Source: Alistipes sp.
Lineage (GTDB): Bacteria; Bacteroidota; Bacteroidia; Bacteroidales; Rikenellaceae
DNA: 64,000 nt
Reading direction: 5' to 3'
NCBI GenBank assembly: GCA_021202985.1
Contig: JAJQCA010000014.1
Coordinates: forward strand, 24,251 to 88,250
The notes under the pieces: generated by a model
Database searches by the model: none
What the model was told of the DNA's origin: nothing
Seen by the model: the letters and a program-made list of their open reading frames with translations, nothing else
Program-made: the position numbers and the translations under genes
In this document: in pieces, positions 18,147 through 26,327 of the stretch
How positions within the stretch are numbered: the stretch's first letter is position 1
How the letters are laid out: each line of letters starts with the position of its first letter

Positions 18147-18166
18147 CTGTCACTCTGAAAGTGACA
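18147..18166 (-). repeat. Right inverted repeat of the invertible segment
   Basis: This is the exact reverse complement of the left repeat (20/20 bases). It ends 34 bp before the ATG of the Rrf2-like gene, so transcripts started by an inverted promoter would cross it and could form a short hairpin from its TGTCACT/AGTGACA arms. Confidence 0.88.
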
Positions 18167-18200
18167 ATATAAAATAAGAATTGAATATATATAGTAGATA

Positions 18201-18737
18201 ATGCGGTTGTTCAACCTTTTAACGATTCAATATCCTATGTCCGGTATGTATCATGGTAACCTGTTATCCAAGCCCGTACGCGAAGGAATAATTACGGCCT
18301 GCGGGATTATCCGGCTGGGATTCGAAAACGGGAAGGTCACAAAAAGCATGCTCTCTGCCGGCACCGGACTACCCGTATCCACTATACGCAACATCGTATC
18401 GAAATTCACTGTGCACGGCTGGCTGGAGCCGGACAGCAAAGGCTTACGGCCCTGTGCGATTTTCACCGAAATCACCCTTTACGATATTGTTACCGTATTC
18501 GACGGATGGCTTCACGTCGGAAACGCCAACCTAACCTCGCTGCACGGTATAACCCCCGAGGCGTGCGCATTGGTCTGGGACTGTGAGAAGTTGACCGGGG
18601 AGGTTCTGAAAGCCGCACTATCCGCTCTACCGGTAAAGGACTTTCTCAGTACGGGCGATTTTGCACAGCGGGCGGTCCGCAATCCCAAAAGAATTAAAGC
18701 TCCGGACCCGGAACTGCCGGTGGGTAGTTATAAATAA
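18201..18737 (+). CDS. Rrf2-like winged-helix transcriptional regulator
   Basis: This 178-residue protein resembles Rrf2-family regulators: an N-terminal helix-turn-helix (VTKSMLSAGTGLPVSTIRNIVSKFTVHGWLEPDSKG) followed by the family-typical ITLYDIVTVFDG segment and a C-terminal helix starting CALVWDCEKLTGEVLKAALSALPVKDFL. Members such as IscR sense iron-sulfur clusters through three clustered cysteines. The Cys residues here (in TACG, RPCAIF and EACALVWDC) are spread out, so cluster binding is uncertain. It is the first gene after the invertible promoter segment and lies upstream of the fimbrillin gene, so it probably belongs to the phase-variable transcript and could autoregulate it. An alternative ATG is at 18237. 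The family call is moderate because similarity is distant. Confidence 0.68.
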   Translation: MRLFNLLTIQYPMSGMYHGNLLSKPVREGIITACGIIRLGFENGKVTKSMLSAGTGLPVSTIRNIVSKFTVHGWLEPDSKGLRPCAIFTEITLYDIVTVFDGWLHVGNANLTSLHGITPEACALVWDCEKLTGEVLKAALSALPVKDFLSTGDFAQRAVRNPKRIKAPDPELPVGSYK

Positions 18738-18797
18738 CGGGAAAAAATTATCGACTATAACATATTCACACCAATAAAAATATAAACACCGACAACC

Positions 18798-18854
18798 ATG
18801 AGAAAGAAAACTACCCCATCCTTCCTGATTACCGGTCTTATTAGGTATACATGA
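18798..18854 (+). CDS. Possible 18-residue leader peptide
   Basis: This short frame, MRKKTTPSFLITGLIRYT and stop, begins 60 nt after the regulator gene. Its middle and end overlap the first strong hairpin of the leader region, so translation could affect folding. There is no run of regulatory codons, and the frame may be chance. Confidence 0.25.
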   Translation: MRKKTTPSFLITGLIRYT

Positions 18855-18998
18855 AAATCAGAAAGGAATAACCCCTGACAACCTGCCGTAAAGATCCGGC
18901 GGGTTCTTAAATCCGTGCCGGTAACTACCCCGCAACCCCGCGCAAGTCAGGAATAAACACCATTACAAGAGTCCTTGCCGGCACCCACCGGTATTGGA
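18819..18998 (+). ncRNA. Structured leader upstream of the major fimbrillin gene (candidate cis-regulatory RNA)
   Basis: Several helices can be drawn by eye. They are a 12-bp stem with one mismatch (18819-18830 with 18856-18867), a closing stem CCTGAC/GTCAGG (18874-18879 with 18946-18951) around an ACCTGCCG/CGGCGGGT hairpin (18881-18888 with 18897-18904), and a GTCC/GGAC hairpin (about 18971-18998) with an inner GCCGG/CCGG. The CCCCGCAAC and AAGTCAGGA blocks recall the conserved core of cobalamin riboswitches, but other expected parts (GGGAA, a terminal ACCTGCC in the right place) are absent or displaced, so that assignment is weak. The 313-bp gap holds nothing else but the possible leader peptide. 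Confidence 0.4.
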
Positions 18999-19050
18999 CG
19001 CCATGTGAACCGTAAAGTATATATAACACCAATCAACCAAATTTTTAATT

Positions 19051-20322
19051 ATGAAAATCAAACACTTATTCATTGCAACTGCAGCGTTTGCATTGGGTCT
19101 GGCCGGTTGCAGCAAATCGGACGACGGAGCAAAAAGCGGCAGTAATTTCGACATGTTCATGCAGATGGACATGGAGGCCGTAACTCGCGCGGCGGTCGAC
19201 TTTGAAGTCAATACCGGCGACCTTACTGTGTTCGGCGACGGCGCTATTTTCTTCACGCGTAACGACGCCGACGAAACCATCGTAAGAATGGTTAAAGTCT
19301 CCAGCACCGGGCAGGCAGGATCGGTTAGCGCATCACAGCTTGCCAACGGCTATCTGTTCAAAGACGTGCAGGCGTCGGCCGTAAAGGTCTATATCGTGGG
19401 TAATTACGATTTCGGAAGCCGCACCTTCGCGGACATGAACGAAGTACGTGCCCTTACCGTGAATGTCACCAACCAGAAGGACGACTATTTCGGTATCGGC
19501 AAGGTTACACTGTACGGTTTCGCGGATATCCAGTCCGTGAACTCGAGCACTTACGACAGTGCCGACATAGCCGCGGCCATCGCCGCCGAAGCTGACAGGC
19601 TTGCCGTTACCACCATCTCTCCCATCATGGCGCGCTTCGAAATCGACAAAATCAGCGGCGACGCGCCCCATGCCGACAACTCGCCGAGCGATATCGACGA
19701 ATTCACCATTGCCGGTATCTACATCAACAACTACTATTACAGGGTAAGCCTTACCGGCGAACCGACCGCTACCGACGATCCCGTCCACAACTCTAACCGT
19801 ACCCCGGCGTGGCCCAACAAGTACGAGCAGTACGCCCGGACCACGGCAACTCCTCCGGGACAGTACGACCCGGCATGGGAAGGACTGCTTTTCGACGACT
19901 CGGTATTCGGAACCACCGAAGCCCTGTCGCACACTCCGGCGGAATTCGATGCCGATATGGTTACGTGGGCCTATAACGTCTTTGCCGACGGAAGCGCTGT
20001 TCCGCATATCGTACTCCACCTGGAGAACGTGAAGGTAAACGGCAACCTCCGCCCCAACGAAGTACTCGACGGTCCCGGTGCATCTTCCAGCGACCCGAAC
20101 GCCGGCACAGCTTACATTACCGTAACCGGTTACTACACGAGGAACACCACCGCCGACGAGCCCATTCTGGGCGGTAACGTCTACAAAATGGCCGACCTCG
20201 CTTTCAGCGACGATAACCTTACCGACGAGCCTTACGAGGAAAACGAGGACAGGGATAAAGTCTGGGTTAAGGTAACGGTTAAACCGTGGGAAGTAAAACA
20301 AGTAGACCCCAACTACGGTTGA
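19051..20322 (+). CDS. Major fimbrillin, Mfa1/FimA family lipoprotein
   Basis: This 423-residue lipoprotein precursor (signal to GLAGC20) is of the Mfa1/FimA pilin family of Bacteroidales. The N-terminal extension ends in VTRA with Arg46. In Porphyromonas gingivalis FimA, cleavage after Arg46 by gingipain exposes the groove for strand-exchange polymerisation, and a similar step is likely here. The body is rich in beta strands with Mfa1-like blocks (DLTVFGDGAIFFTR, VKVYIVGNYDFG, ARFEIDKISGD, VTWAYNVFADGSAVPHIVLHLENVKVNG). The C-terminus KVTVKPWEVKQVDPNYG fits the donor-strand appendage. It is the first structural gene of the operon and is followed by a strong hairpin that may make it the most abundant product. 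Confidence 0.85.
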   Translation: MKIKHLFIATAAFALGLAGCSKSDDGAKSGSNFDMFMQMDMEAVTRAAVDFEVNTGDLTVFGDGAIFFTRNDADETIVRMVKVSSTGQAGSVSASQLANGYLFKDVQASAVKVYIVGNYDFGSRTFADMNEVRALTVNVTNQKDDYFGIGKVTLYGFADIQSVNSSTYDSADIAAAIAAEADRLAVTTISPIMARFEIDKISGDAPHADNSPSDIDEFTIAGIYINNYYYRVSLTGEPTATDDPVHNSNRTPAWPNKYEQYARTTATPPGQYDPAWEGLLFDDSVFGTTEALSHTPAEFDADMVTWAYNVFADGSAVPHIVLHLENVKVNGNLRPNEVLDGPGASSSDPNAGTAYITVTGYYTRNTTADEPILGGNVYKMADLAFSDDNLTDEPYEENEDRDKVWVKVTVKPWEVKQVDPNYG

Positions 20323-20336
20323 TACTCCTTTAAGTA

Positions 20337-20381
20337 AATCCCGCGGGGACGCAGGGACGCCAGTCGGCGTTCCCCGGGATT
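20337..20381 (+). terminator. Intercistronic hairpin after the major fimbrillin gene
   Basis: The outer arms AATCCCG/CGGGATT (20337-20343, 20375-20381) and the inner GGGGACGC/GCGTTCCC (20345-20352, 20367-20374) form a 15-bp stem with one bulge, 14 nt after the stop codon. Only a weak T-rich tail follows (ATTCCTT), so it may act as a partial terminator or 3'-end stabiliser that raises major-subunit mRNA over the downstream genes. Confidence 0.6.
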
Positions 20382-20401
20382 ATTCCTTACAAAAATCATC
20401 C

Positions 20402-21397
20402 ATGAAAAAGGCATCGATATATACGGTCCTGCTGTTGCTGTACGCCCTTGTACCGGGCGGCTGCATCGCCGAGGACAGAAGCGACTGTCCCGACGACAAC
20501 GGTCCGCGGCTCGTATTGAATTTCGAATACTTCGACTCCACGGAAGACGAAGCCGATGCCGTGTGGTCCGAAATTTTCGCGGACAGCATCCATACGGTCG
20601 ACGTATTGGTGTTCGACCGCAACCTGTTCCTTTACACCTATGTACCGTTGGAGCAGGAAGTCAAAGAAACCCGGCGGGTGGAGATACCTGTGGAACCGGG
20701 AGAGTATTACATAGTTTGTTGGGGTAACAACCTCAGCCGCCGCACGGATGTGGCCGGGACTGCCGGGTTCGAAGATTTTCAGCTCGACCTCGACAATACC
20801 ACCACGATCGACCCCGTGTATTACGCCCCGGATATCCGGAGGCAGGACGTAGCCGGAGGACGAGCGCCTAAGTCGCGCTCGGAAGACCTGGAGCCTTACC
20901 GCGTCGAAGTAGCGCCGGTGGGTACCACGGAACACACGATGTCCTTTATGAGCGCACACCGAATATTGGAGGTGACGCTCGTAAATTTCCCGGACGTGGT
21001 GGAAGAAACCCATACCAACCCTACAATATCGGTCACAAGGCAGGTATCCTCGTACGATATAGAACTCGGCAGGGGCGAGGAGAATATGACACTTCTCCGG
21101 CAGGCCCGTTCCCAAACGGACAGCGACGACCGCAAACTCGGCTACGCGTCCTATTACATACCGCATTTCGACAACGACAACCCGATTCAAATCGCTATAA
21201 ACGGCACCGATTACGGCGCCCCATACGAACATACGGTACCCATGACCCGGGTACTGGAAGAACTCTACCCCGAATGGATAATGTACGACGGGGATAACCG
21301 CACTCTGAAAGTGGAAATAGACTGGAACGACGGGGTGCACCTCAAACTGCGCATAGCCAGTTGGGAGGTAAAACACATCGACCCGGGATTCAGTTAA
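20402..21397 (+). CDS. Mfa2/FimB-family fimbrial anchor lipoprotein
   Basis: This 331-residue lipoprotein (lipobox PGGC) is followed by the cysteine-containing EDRSDCP motif and a strand LVLNFEYFDS, the usual start of Mfa2/FimB anchors. It carries the typical DVLVFDRNLFLYTYVPL and PGEYYIVCWGNN segments, and the C-terminal DWNDGVHLKLRIASWEVKHIDPGFS. Anchors cap fimbrial growth and hold the base in the outer membrane, keeping their lipid and not being cut after an N-terminal Arg. Consistent with that, no T-R processing site like those of the four other subunits is seen. It lies between the first and second fimbrillin genes in one transcription unit. Confidence 0.85.
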   Translation: MKKASIYTVLLLLYALVPGGCIAEDRSDCPDDNGPRLVLNFEYFDSTEDEADAVWSEIFADSIHTVDVLVFDRNLFLYTYVPLEQEVKETRRVEIPVEPGEYYIVCWGNNLSRRTDVAGTAGFEDFQLDLDNTTTIDPVYYAPDIRRQDVAGGRAPKSRSEDLEPYRVEVAPVGTTEHTMSFMSAHRILEVTLVNFPDVVEETHTNPTISVTRQVSSYDIELGRGEENMTLLRQARSQTDSDDRKLGYASYYIPHFDNDNPIQIAINGTDYGAPYEHTVPMTRVLEELYPEWIMYDGDNRTLKVEIDWNDGVHLKLRIASWEVKHIDPGFS

Positions 21398-21454
21398 AGT
21401 GTACGGAAACCGGTAACCGACCGAAAGAACCGCAATAGAAAGCCAGGTAACGAA

Positions 21455-22672
21455 ATGGTAAAAAAAGCGAAATATAACGGTCCCGACAGGGCATCGGCTC
21501 CCCAGGGACGTTCCGTCAGATCCGCGCTGACGGTGCGAATCCTGTCGGCCATTACGGTTATGGCGGCTCTCTGTTCGTGTATCGGGGAAGAACCCGTACA
21601 GGCCGGGGATGAAACCGTAACGGTAAAGGTCAGGTCGGTGGGGACCGGGACGCGTGCGGAAGGTGCGGCCGTCACCGACGGGCAGGCCGCAGTGCTGAAC
21701 GACGGGCTTTTGATATTCTCGCTTGCCGACGGGACCATAAAGCGGGTATTCCGCGTGGCTCCGGGTATCACGGGCGGCGACGTTATTGGTATAGAAGACA
21801 TTACTTCCACGGAAGGCGTTACGGTTAAAGACATAGACGAAGAATGCACCACGGTGGATTTCTTCGGCAATATCCCGACCGGCATCACGGCCCCAGACGA
21901 CGAGACGGACATCGCCCTGTTCCGGGCGGCGGTACAGCCCGTACCGGCCCTTGCTGACGGCTCGGGCGGCGTGGGTACCGTGGGTCTCTACGGTAGGGGA
22001 AGCATCACGGCAACTGCGCAACGCAGGGCCGATTTCACTGCCGCACCCATCGGTGCGCGGCTCGAAATCGAGAAATTCGTCCGCGACCCGAACGTAATCC
22101 GCACCTTCGAAATAGACGGTATTTTCATAAACAACTTTTACCACCGGGCCGCAATGACCGGCTCCGGCGACAGCGCGGACATTATCTATTACGGCCCGAA
22201 CAACCTGTTCGAAGAGAACGGCGAGCTTTACTACGCCACCGCCTACAAGGGCACCCTGTTCGACTACGACGCCGCGTCGCACCTCGGCAACCTCGCCGGG
22301 AACGAATACGGTCCCGCAACGCCCGGCACCGTCTGGGCCTACAACGTCTTCGCCGGGGAAGTGCCGCATATAGTGGTCAGGCTCTCGAACGTGGAGGCCG
22401 AGCCGCAGTACCTTATCGACAAGGGTTACGCCACCGACCCGTTCCAGGAACGCGCCTCATGGTATATAACCGTGACGGGGCTGCGTTACCAGAACCAACT
22501 GCTGCCGGCCCTCACGGGCGGCGAGGCCTACACCATGTCGATTACCGTGGGCGAGAACCTCTCAACGATTCCCGAACCGGGCGACAATGACGTGGAAGTG
22601 GACGTTAAGGTCAATATAGTTACGTGGGTTCCCGTCGACAATTCGACCGGGCTGCCCCACCTGCCGTGGTAA
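21455..22672 (+). CDS. Second Mfa1/FimA-type fimbrillin lipoprotein
   Basis: This 405-residue fimbrillin-like precursor has a long basic N-terminus before the hydrophobic segment (lipobox ALCSC42) and a GTRA site (Arg67) that matches the TRA site of the first fimbrillin. Shared blocks include AVLNDGLLIFSLADG, IGARLEIEKFVRD, IDGIFINNFYHRAAMTG, WAYNVFAGEVPHIVVRLSNVEAEP and YITVTGLRYQN. The C-terminus lacks the aromatic WEVK ending of the first copy and stops at TGLPHLPW. It is probably a minor shaft or accessory subunit. It starts 57 nt after the anchor gene and 25 nt before the first tip-like gene. Confidence 0.82.
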   Translation: MVKKAKYNGPDRASAPQGRSVRSALTVRILSAITVMAALCSCIGEEPVQAGDETVTVKVRSVGTGTRAEGAAVTDGQAAVLNDGLLIFSLADGTIKRVFRVAPGITGGDVIGIEDITSTEGVTVKDIDEECTTVDFFGNIPTGITAPDDETDIALFRAAVQPVPALADGSGGVGTVGLYGRGSITATAQRRADFTAAPIGARLEIEKFVRDPNVIRTFEIDGIFINNFYHRAAMTGSGDSADIIYYGPNNLFEENGELYYATAYKGTLFDYDAASHLGNLAGNEYGPATPGTVWAYNVFAGEVPHIVVRLSNVEAEPQYLIDKGYATDPFQERASWYITVTGLRYQNQLLPALTGGEAYTMSITVGENLSTIPEPGDNDVEVDVKVNIVTWVPVDNSTGLPHLPW

Positions 22673-22697
22673 CCGCAAGAAAAGAAACGCTAACATT

Positions 22698-25600
22698 ATG
22701 AACGGAACACAACATAGCTTCTATAAAATATTTCTAAGGCGCCTCCGCTTTATGTTCATCCTGTGGGGCGCGGTGCTGTTAGCCGGTTCATGTATTAAAG
22801 AGGATATGAAACCGGCAGTACCCGAAGGCGAGACCGAGGTTACGATAGCCATTTCGGTTCCCGGGCCTGTGGCGGCCGCGACACGCGGACTGACCGCAAC
22901 CGAAGAGGACCGGGTCGGCACCATAGAGTTGCTGGTATTCGACACGTCGGACAAGTTCCTCTACGTGTCGAACGCCCGCGACATTACGGCGGACAACAAC
23001 GTACGTAACTTCCAGGCAGTGCTTAAGACCGGGACCGTCAAAATCACCATGCTGGCCAATTGCCGGGAAATCATAAACGATATTTACCCTACGGGTATAC
23101 CGGAAGGCACGGCAAGACAGACCGTCATAGACGCGCTTGTCCTCTCCGCCTCCGCCGCCGGTTGGATAACCGACCCCGCGGACCCGGAGTACCGCGACAT
23201 CCCTATGTGGGGCGACGTGCCCGGCACGGTAACGATAGACCTCACCACCACCAGCCTCCAGACCGGCGGAACAAACATTTTCGACATCCACCGCATGGTC
23301 GCGAAGGTGGACGTTACAACTTCGCTCGACCCGTCGGCATTCACCCTTACCAGCGTACGACTCTATTACTACACCGACAAGGGAAGCCTGATACCGGGGA
23401 CGGCTTACGACCCGTCGAATCCGTCACCGTACCTTCCCTATGGTACGGCAAAAACCAAAGGTCCGCTGGTATACGACGGCACGAAGCTCACCGATACCGG
23501 CAACGGGGTAATGGCCTGCCTCGACGAGATTTATATGTTCGAATCCGGTGCCGGAAGCCGCGGTGCTCATCCGGCCAACACGTGCCTGGTTGTGGGCGGG
23601 AATTATAAAGGTATCCCGGGTTTTTACCGTATCGATTTCCAGAAAACGACGGTGCAGGGCAACGACTACCTCGACATAAACCGCAACCACCATTACCAGG
23701 TGGTCATCACCGACGTGCGGGATATCGGTTTCCCGGACCCGGACGAGGCGCTGGAAGCGTTCCCGGTGGACCTGGACAGCCAGATTATCGACTGGAACGA
23801 GGACAATACGGACGACGTCGCGATCGAGGGCGGTTACGTACTGAAGCTCAGTACCGACGAACTTGTGTTCAACCCGGGCCTCGGAACACAGGTGGTGTAT
23901 ATCTACACCGACCATCCGGACGGCTGGAAGCTGGACACGGGCAGCCTGCCCGCGTGGATTAGCGCCGTATCCCCCGCCACCGGACCGGCAGGAGATTACA
24001 CCCCGGTGACCGTGACGGTGGAGGAACACGACGGGATGAGCCTGCGGTTCGTGGAAATACCGGTAATCGTGGCGAACCTCTCGAAAGACATAATGGTTAT
24101 GCAGCGCGGGCTGAGCGACGTGGACCTCGAGGTCTACGCCTCCCCCAACCCGCTCCTGCTGGGTAAATACATGACCACCGATTCACCCGCAACCCTGACC
24201 ATAAGCACCTACCCCGCGGGCATCCCGCTCTATTTCGAGTACAGCGGTGAAATCCAGTGGAAAACCGGGTACGGCGTTCCGCCGGACGGAACTACGGACC
24301 GCACGTTCGAATTCATCGCCCTGCCTAACACCTCCGGCTCCGTAACCTTCGGTTACCTTACGGTGTATGTGAAAAATTCTGCGGGAAGCATCGCGTCCGC
24401 CATCGTGGAAATACAGCAGGTGGATAAAATCGCAGGGCTTGAGGCCGACCTCGACGCAATGTACGACCCCTATCCGGGAGAGTACGAATTCCGGGTAAAC
24501 TCCACTGTGCCCTGGCAGGTAAACTATGTCGCGGACGGAAGCGCCTGGCAGCCATCGTTCGGAATGACGCTCCAGCCGGCAACCAGCAGTTGGGAGACGA
24601 AGAAATTCACATTTTCTGGCAATCCGCTTTACCAGAACCGCGAGGTGGAAGTTTCGCTGTACGCTCCGGAATCGCGGGAATTCGAGACCCTCATATTCAA
24701 CCAGTCGTATCTTCCGCCAACCATCGATCCCGTGGAAGGGACATCTTTATATGTGCCGTCGGCCTCGGGCGAGACCTCCAAATTTAAGTTCAAAACAAAT
24801 GCGGACTGGCAGATAACGACAGACAATAACTGGAGTTCGATGATACGTGCGCAAGTTTCCCCCCAGTCGGTTACGGATATAGGTACGGCTTACCTGATGG
24901 ACGAATACGAGATAGAATTCACCACGACGGACTACGCATACAATGGTACTACACCTAAAGCGGGAATGACGACACTAAGCGGCTTCACGCTAAGGCTGAT
25001 GAACCATACCCCACACAGCGGAACAGTTTCACAGTACTTCACCGTGAGACGGATAGTTCCGCCGATGATAAGACTGAGCTCTTCCGGCATAAGGAGTTAC
25101 TGCCCACTGGAAAATAATAGTACTTTGTACGTGGGCGGTTACAACCCGACTTCTTCGTCCTACTTGAGCTTGTTGTCCTCCGGGGAACAGGACCTCGCCC
25201 TCCATTTCGACACCAACGTCGACTACGAAATATGGACGAGCCTGAACCCGAGCGAAGTATTTACCCATACCGTCTCCGGATCGGTTATGGAGACGAACCA
25301 GATTTCGCCCCGGATGAGGATACCGGCGAACGAGACCGGTTCGAACCGCGACATAACGGTATATGTCCGGGTGGCGGGAACTACGGAGGTACTCGAATTT
25401 CCCTTAGAGCAGAAGGGCTGGAATGTGTCCGCGGAGCTCAATTCTCCCGTTTCGGGAGTCCTCTCCACGGGCGGACCACAATTTAACATTACCTTCAAAG
25501 ACCCGGACGGACAAATAACCGGTACCACACCTTTGGTTTTCGCCTTTATCGTCGACGGTAAGGAGTTTATCATGGAACCCGGCACCGGTACGGCGGGGGG

Positions 25601-26309
25601 AAATGTCCCGGCTATGTATAAGACATCCGTAGCGGGCGGCAGTGCAGTATATGAAATACCCCTTGCGTTCAACCCGGGCGAGAAGGCCCGGGATGTACAG
25701 TTGATTTACGGGATAAGGACAAGCGGGGGAACGACCCTGAATGCATATCAAGCCCTGTATGCGTTCCATAGAATCGGACCGGTATTCGAACAGGACTGGA
25801 AAATACAAGAGCTTAGTGCCGGACTCGGAGGTTACAAAATAGCGAGGGGGAATATACCTGACGTAACGGGCAATTACGCTCAAAACGGCAGGATCAACTG
25901 GACCAACGCTCTCGGTATAGCGGAAACATACCTCACCACACTGCGGTTTACCGACCCGGCGGAATATTACACGTACGACGTGCTCACGGGTAGCAGTAAA
26001 GTGGTGGTATCCTGTGCCTCTCATACCGAACCGGATTATCCGGATATGGAGTGGCGCGTGCCGACCCTCGACGAATTGAAGGAGATGTTCGAAAACAGGG
26101 ATATCATAGGCGGATTCAACGGGGGTTCCACAAACGTGAGTTCGGTTAATTACTGGGCCATCAACGAAGTCAGCGCGACCAATGCCTATATGGTGAATTT
26201 TTTGGAAAGTACTTTCGTCCCGATAACAGAGGCAACTAAAACTTCCGGTCTTGTTGCAAACTATCCAGGTCACCTTGGAATCGTGCGCTGCGTCTCCCGG
26301 ACGCCTTAA
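22698..26309 (+). CDS. Large fimbrial tip-like lipoprotein with BACON-like repeats
   Basis: This is a 1,203-residue lipoprotein. The ATG at 22698 gives a lipobox AGSC32; a start at 22752 would give a tighter signal peptide. Residues 45-360 resemble a fimbrillin-type N-terminal module: T-R site at Arg63, RVGTIELLVFDTSDKFLYV, VKITMLANCREI, IPMWGDVPGTVTI, RMVAKVDVTTSLD, FYRIDFQK. The middle contains repeated BACON-like modules of about 90 residues (DELVFNPGLGTQVVYIYTDHPDGWKLDTGSLPAWI, then VPWQVNYV, DWQITTDNNWSS, VDYEIWTSLNPS). The last 100 residues (MEWRVPTLDELKEMF, VNYWAINE, GIVRCVSRTP) look like a C-type-lectin-like or FSU-type fold. Size, position and architecture suggest an adhesive tip. 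It is paralogous to the next gene. Confidence 0.75.
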   Translation: MNGTQHSFYKIFLRRLRFMFILWGAVLLAGSCIKEDMKPAVPEGETEVTIAISVPGPVAAATRGLTATEEDRVGTIELLVFDTSDKFLYVSNARDITADNNVRNFQAVLKTGTVKITMLANCREIINDIYPTGIPEGTARQTVIDALVLSASAAGWITDPADPEYRDIPMWGDVPGTVTIDLTTTSLQTGGTNIFDIHRMVAKVDVTTSLDPSAFTLTSVRLYYYTDKGSLIPGTAYDPSNPSPYLPYGTAKTKGPLVYDGTKLTDTGNGVMACLDEIYMFESGAGSRGAHPANTCLVVGGNYKGIPGFYRIDFQKTTVQGNDYLDINRNHHYQVVITDVRDIGFPDPDEALEAFPVDLDSQIIDWNEDNTDDVAIEGGYVLKLSTDELVFNPGLGTQVVYIYTDHPDGWKLDTGSLPAWISAVSPATGPAGDYTPVTVTVEEHDGMSLRFVEIPVIVANLSKDIMVMQRGLSDVDLEVYASPNPLLLGKYMTTDSPATLTISTYPAGIPLYFEYSGEIQWKTGYGVPPDGTTDRTFEFIALPNTSGSVTFGYLTVYVKNSAGSIASAIVEIQQVDKIAGLEADLDAMYDPYPGEYEFRVNSTVPWQVNYVADGSAWQPSFGMTLQPATSSWETKKFTFSGNPLYQNREVEVSLYAPESREFETLIFNQSYLPPTIDPVEGTSLYVPSASGETSKFKFKTNADWQITTDNNWSSMIRAQVSPQSVTDIGTAYLMDEYEIEFTTTDYAYNGTTPKAGMTTLSGFTLRLMNHTPHSGTVSQYFTVRRIVPPMIRLSSSGIRSYCPLENNSTLYVGGYNPTSSSYLSLLSSGEQDLALHFDTNVDYEIWTSLNPSEVFTHTVSGSVMETNQISPRMRIPANETGSNRDITVYVRVAGTTEVLEFPLEQKGWNVSAELNSPVSGVLSTGGPQFNITFKDPDGQITGTTPLVFAFIVDGKEFIMEPGTGTAGGNVPAMYKTSVAGGSAVYEIPLAFNPGEKARDVQLIYGIRTSGGTTLNAYQALYAFHRIGPVFEQDWKIQELSAGLGGYKIARGNIPDVTGNYAQNGRINWTNALGIAETYLTTLRFTDPAEYYTYDVLTGSSKVVVSCASHTEPDYPDMEWRVPTLDELKEMFENRDIIGGFNGGSTNVSSVNYWAINEVSATNAYMVNFLESTFVPITEATKTSGLVANYPGHLGIVRCVSRTP

Positions 26310-26327
26310 CCCGATACAAAATATAAT

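Larger units (their letters stand above)
17581..18166. promoter_or_regulatory. Putative invertible promoter segment (invertron)
   Basis: This AT-rich, gene-free 586-bp segment lies between a tyrosine recombinase gene and a fimbrial operon and is bounded by perfect 20-bp inverted repeats. Inside the left edge is an exact Bacteroidetes promoter on the minus strand, pointing out toward the recombinase gene's 3' end. Inversion would move it to about 18083-18115 on the plus strand, facing the Rrf2-like gene at 18201. As sequenced, no equally good promoter faces the operon (only weak partial matches near 18093 and 18113), so this looks like the OFF state. Invertible promoters of this kind are known for surface structures in Bacteroides; inversion here is inferred. 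Confidence 0.8.

Noticed and set aside
13023..18166. Genomic island inserted at tRNA-Asn using the nearby recombinase
   Set aside because: The tRNA 3' end is followed directly by its own terminator, I see no second copy of the tRNA end, and there are no mobility or plasmid-type genes. The adjacent inverted repeats fit a local inversion better.
21301..21313. A 13-bp match to the crossover site core (CACTCTGAAAGTG) inside the fimbrial anchor gene
   Set aside because: It lacks the outer TGT/ACA bases of the half-sites and encodes a normal part of the protein (TLKVEID region). Coincidence or conserved codons are more likely than a second recombination site, although read data could test it.
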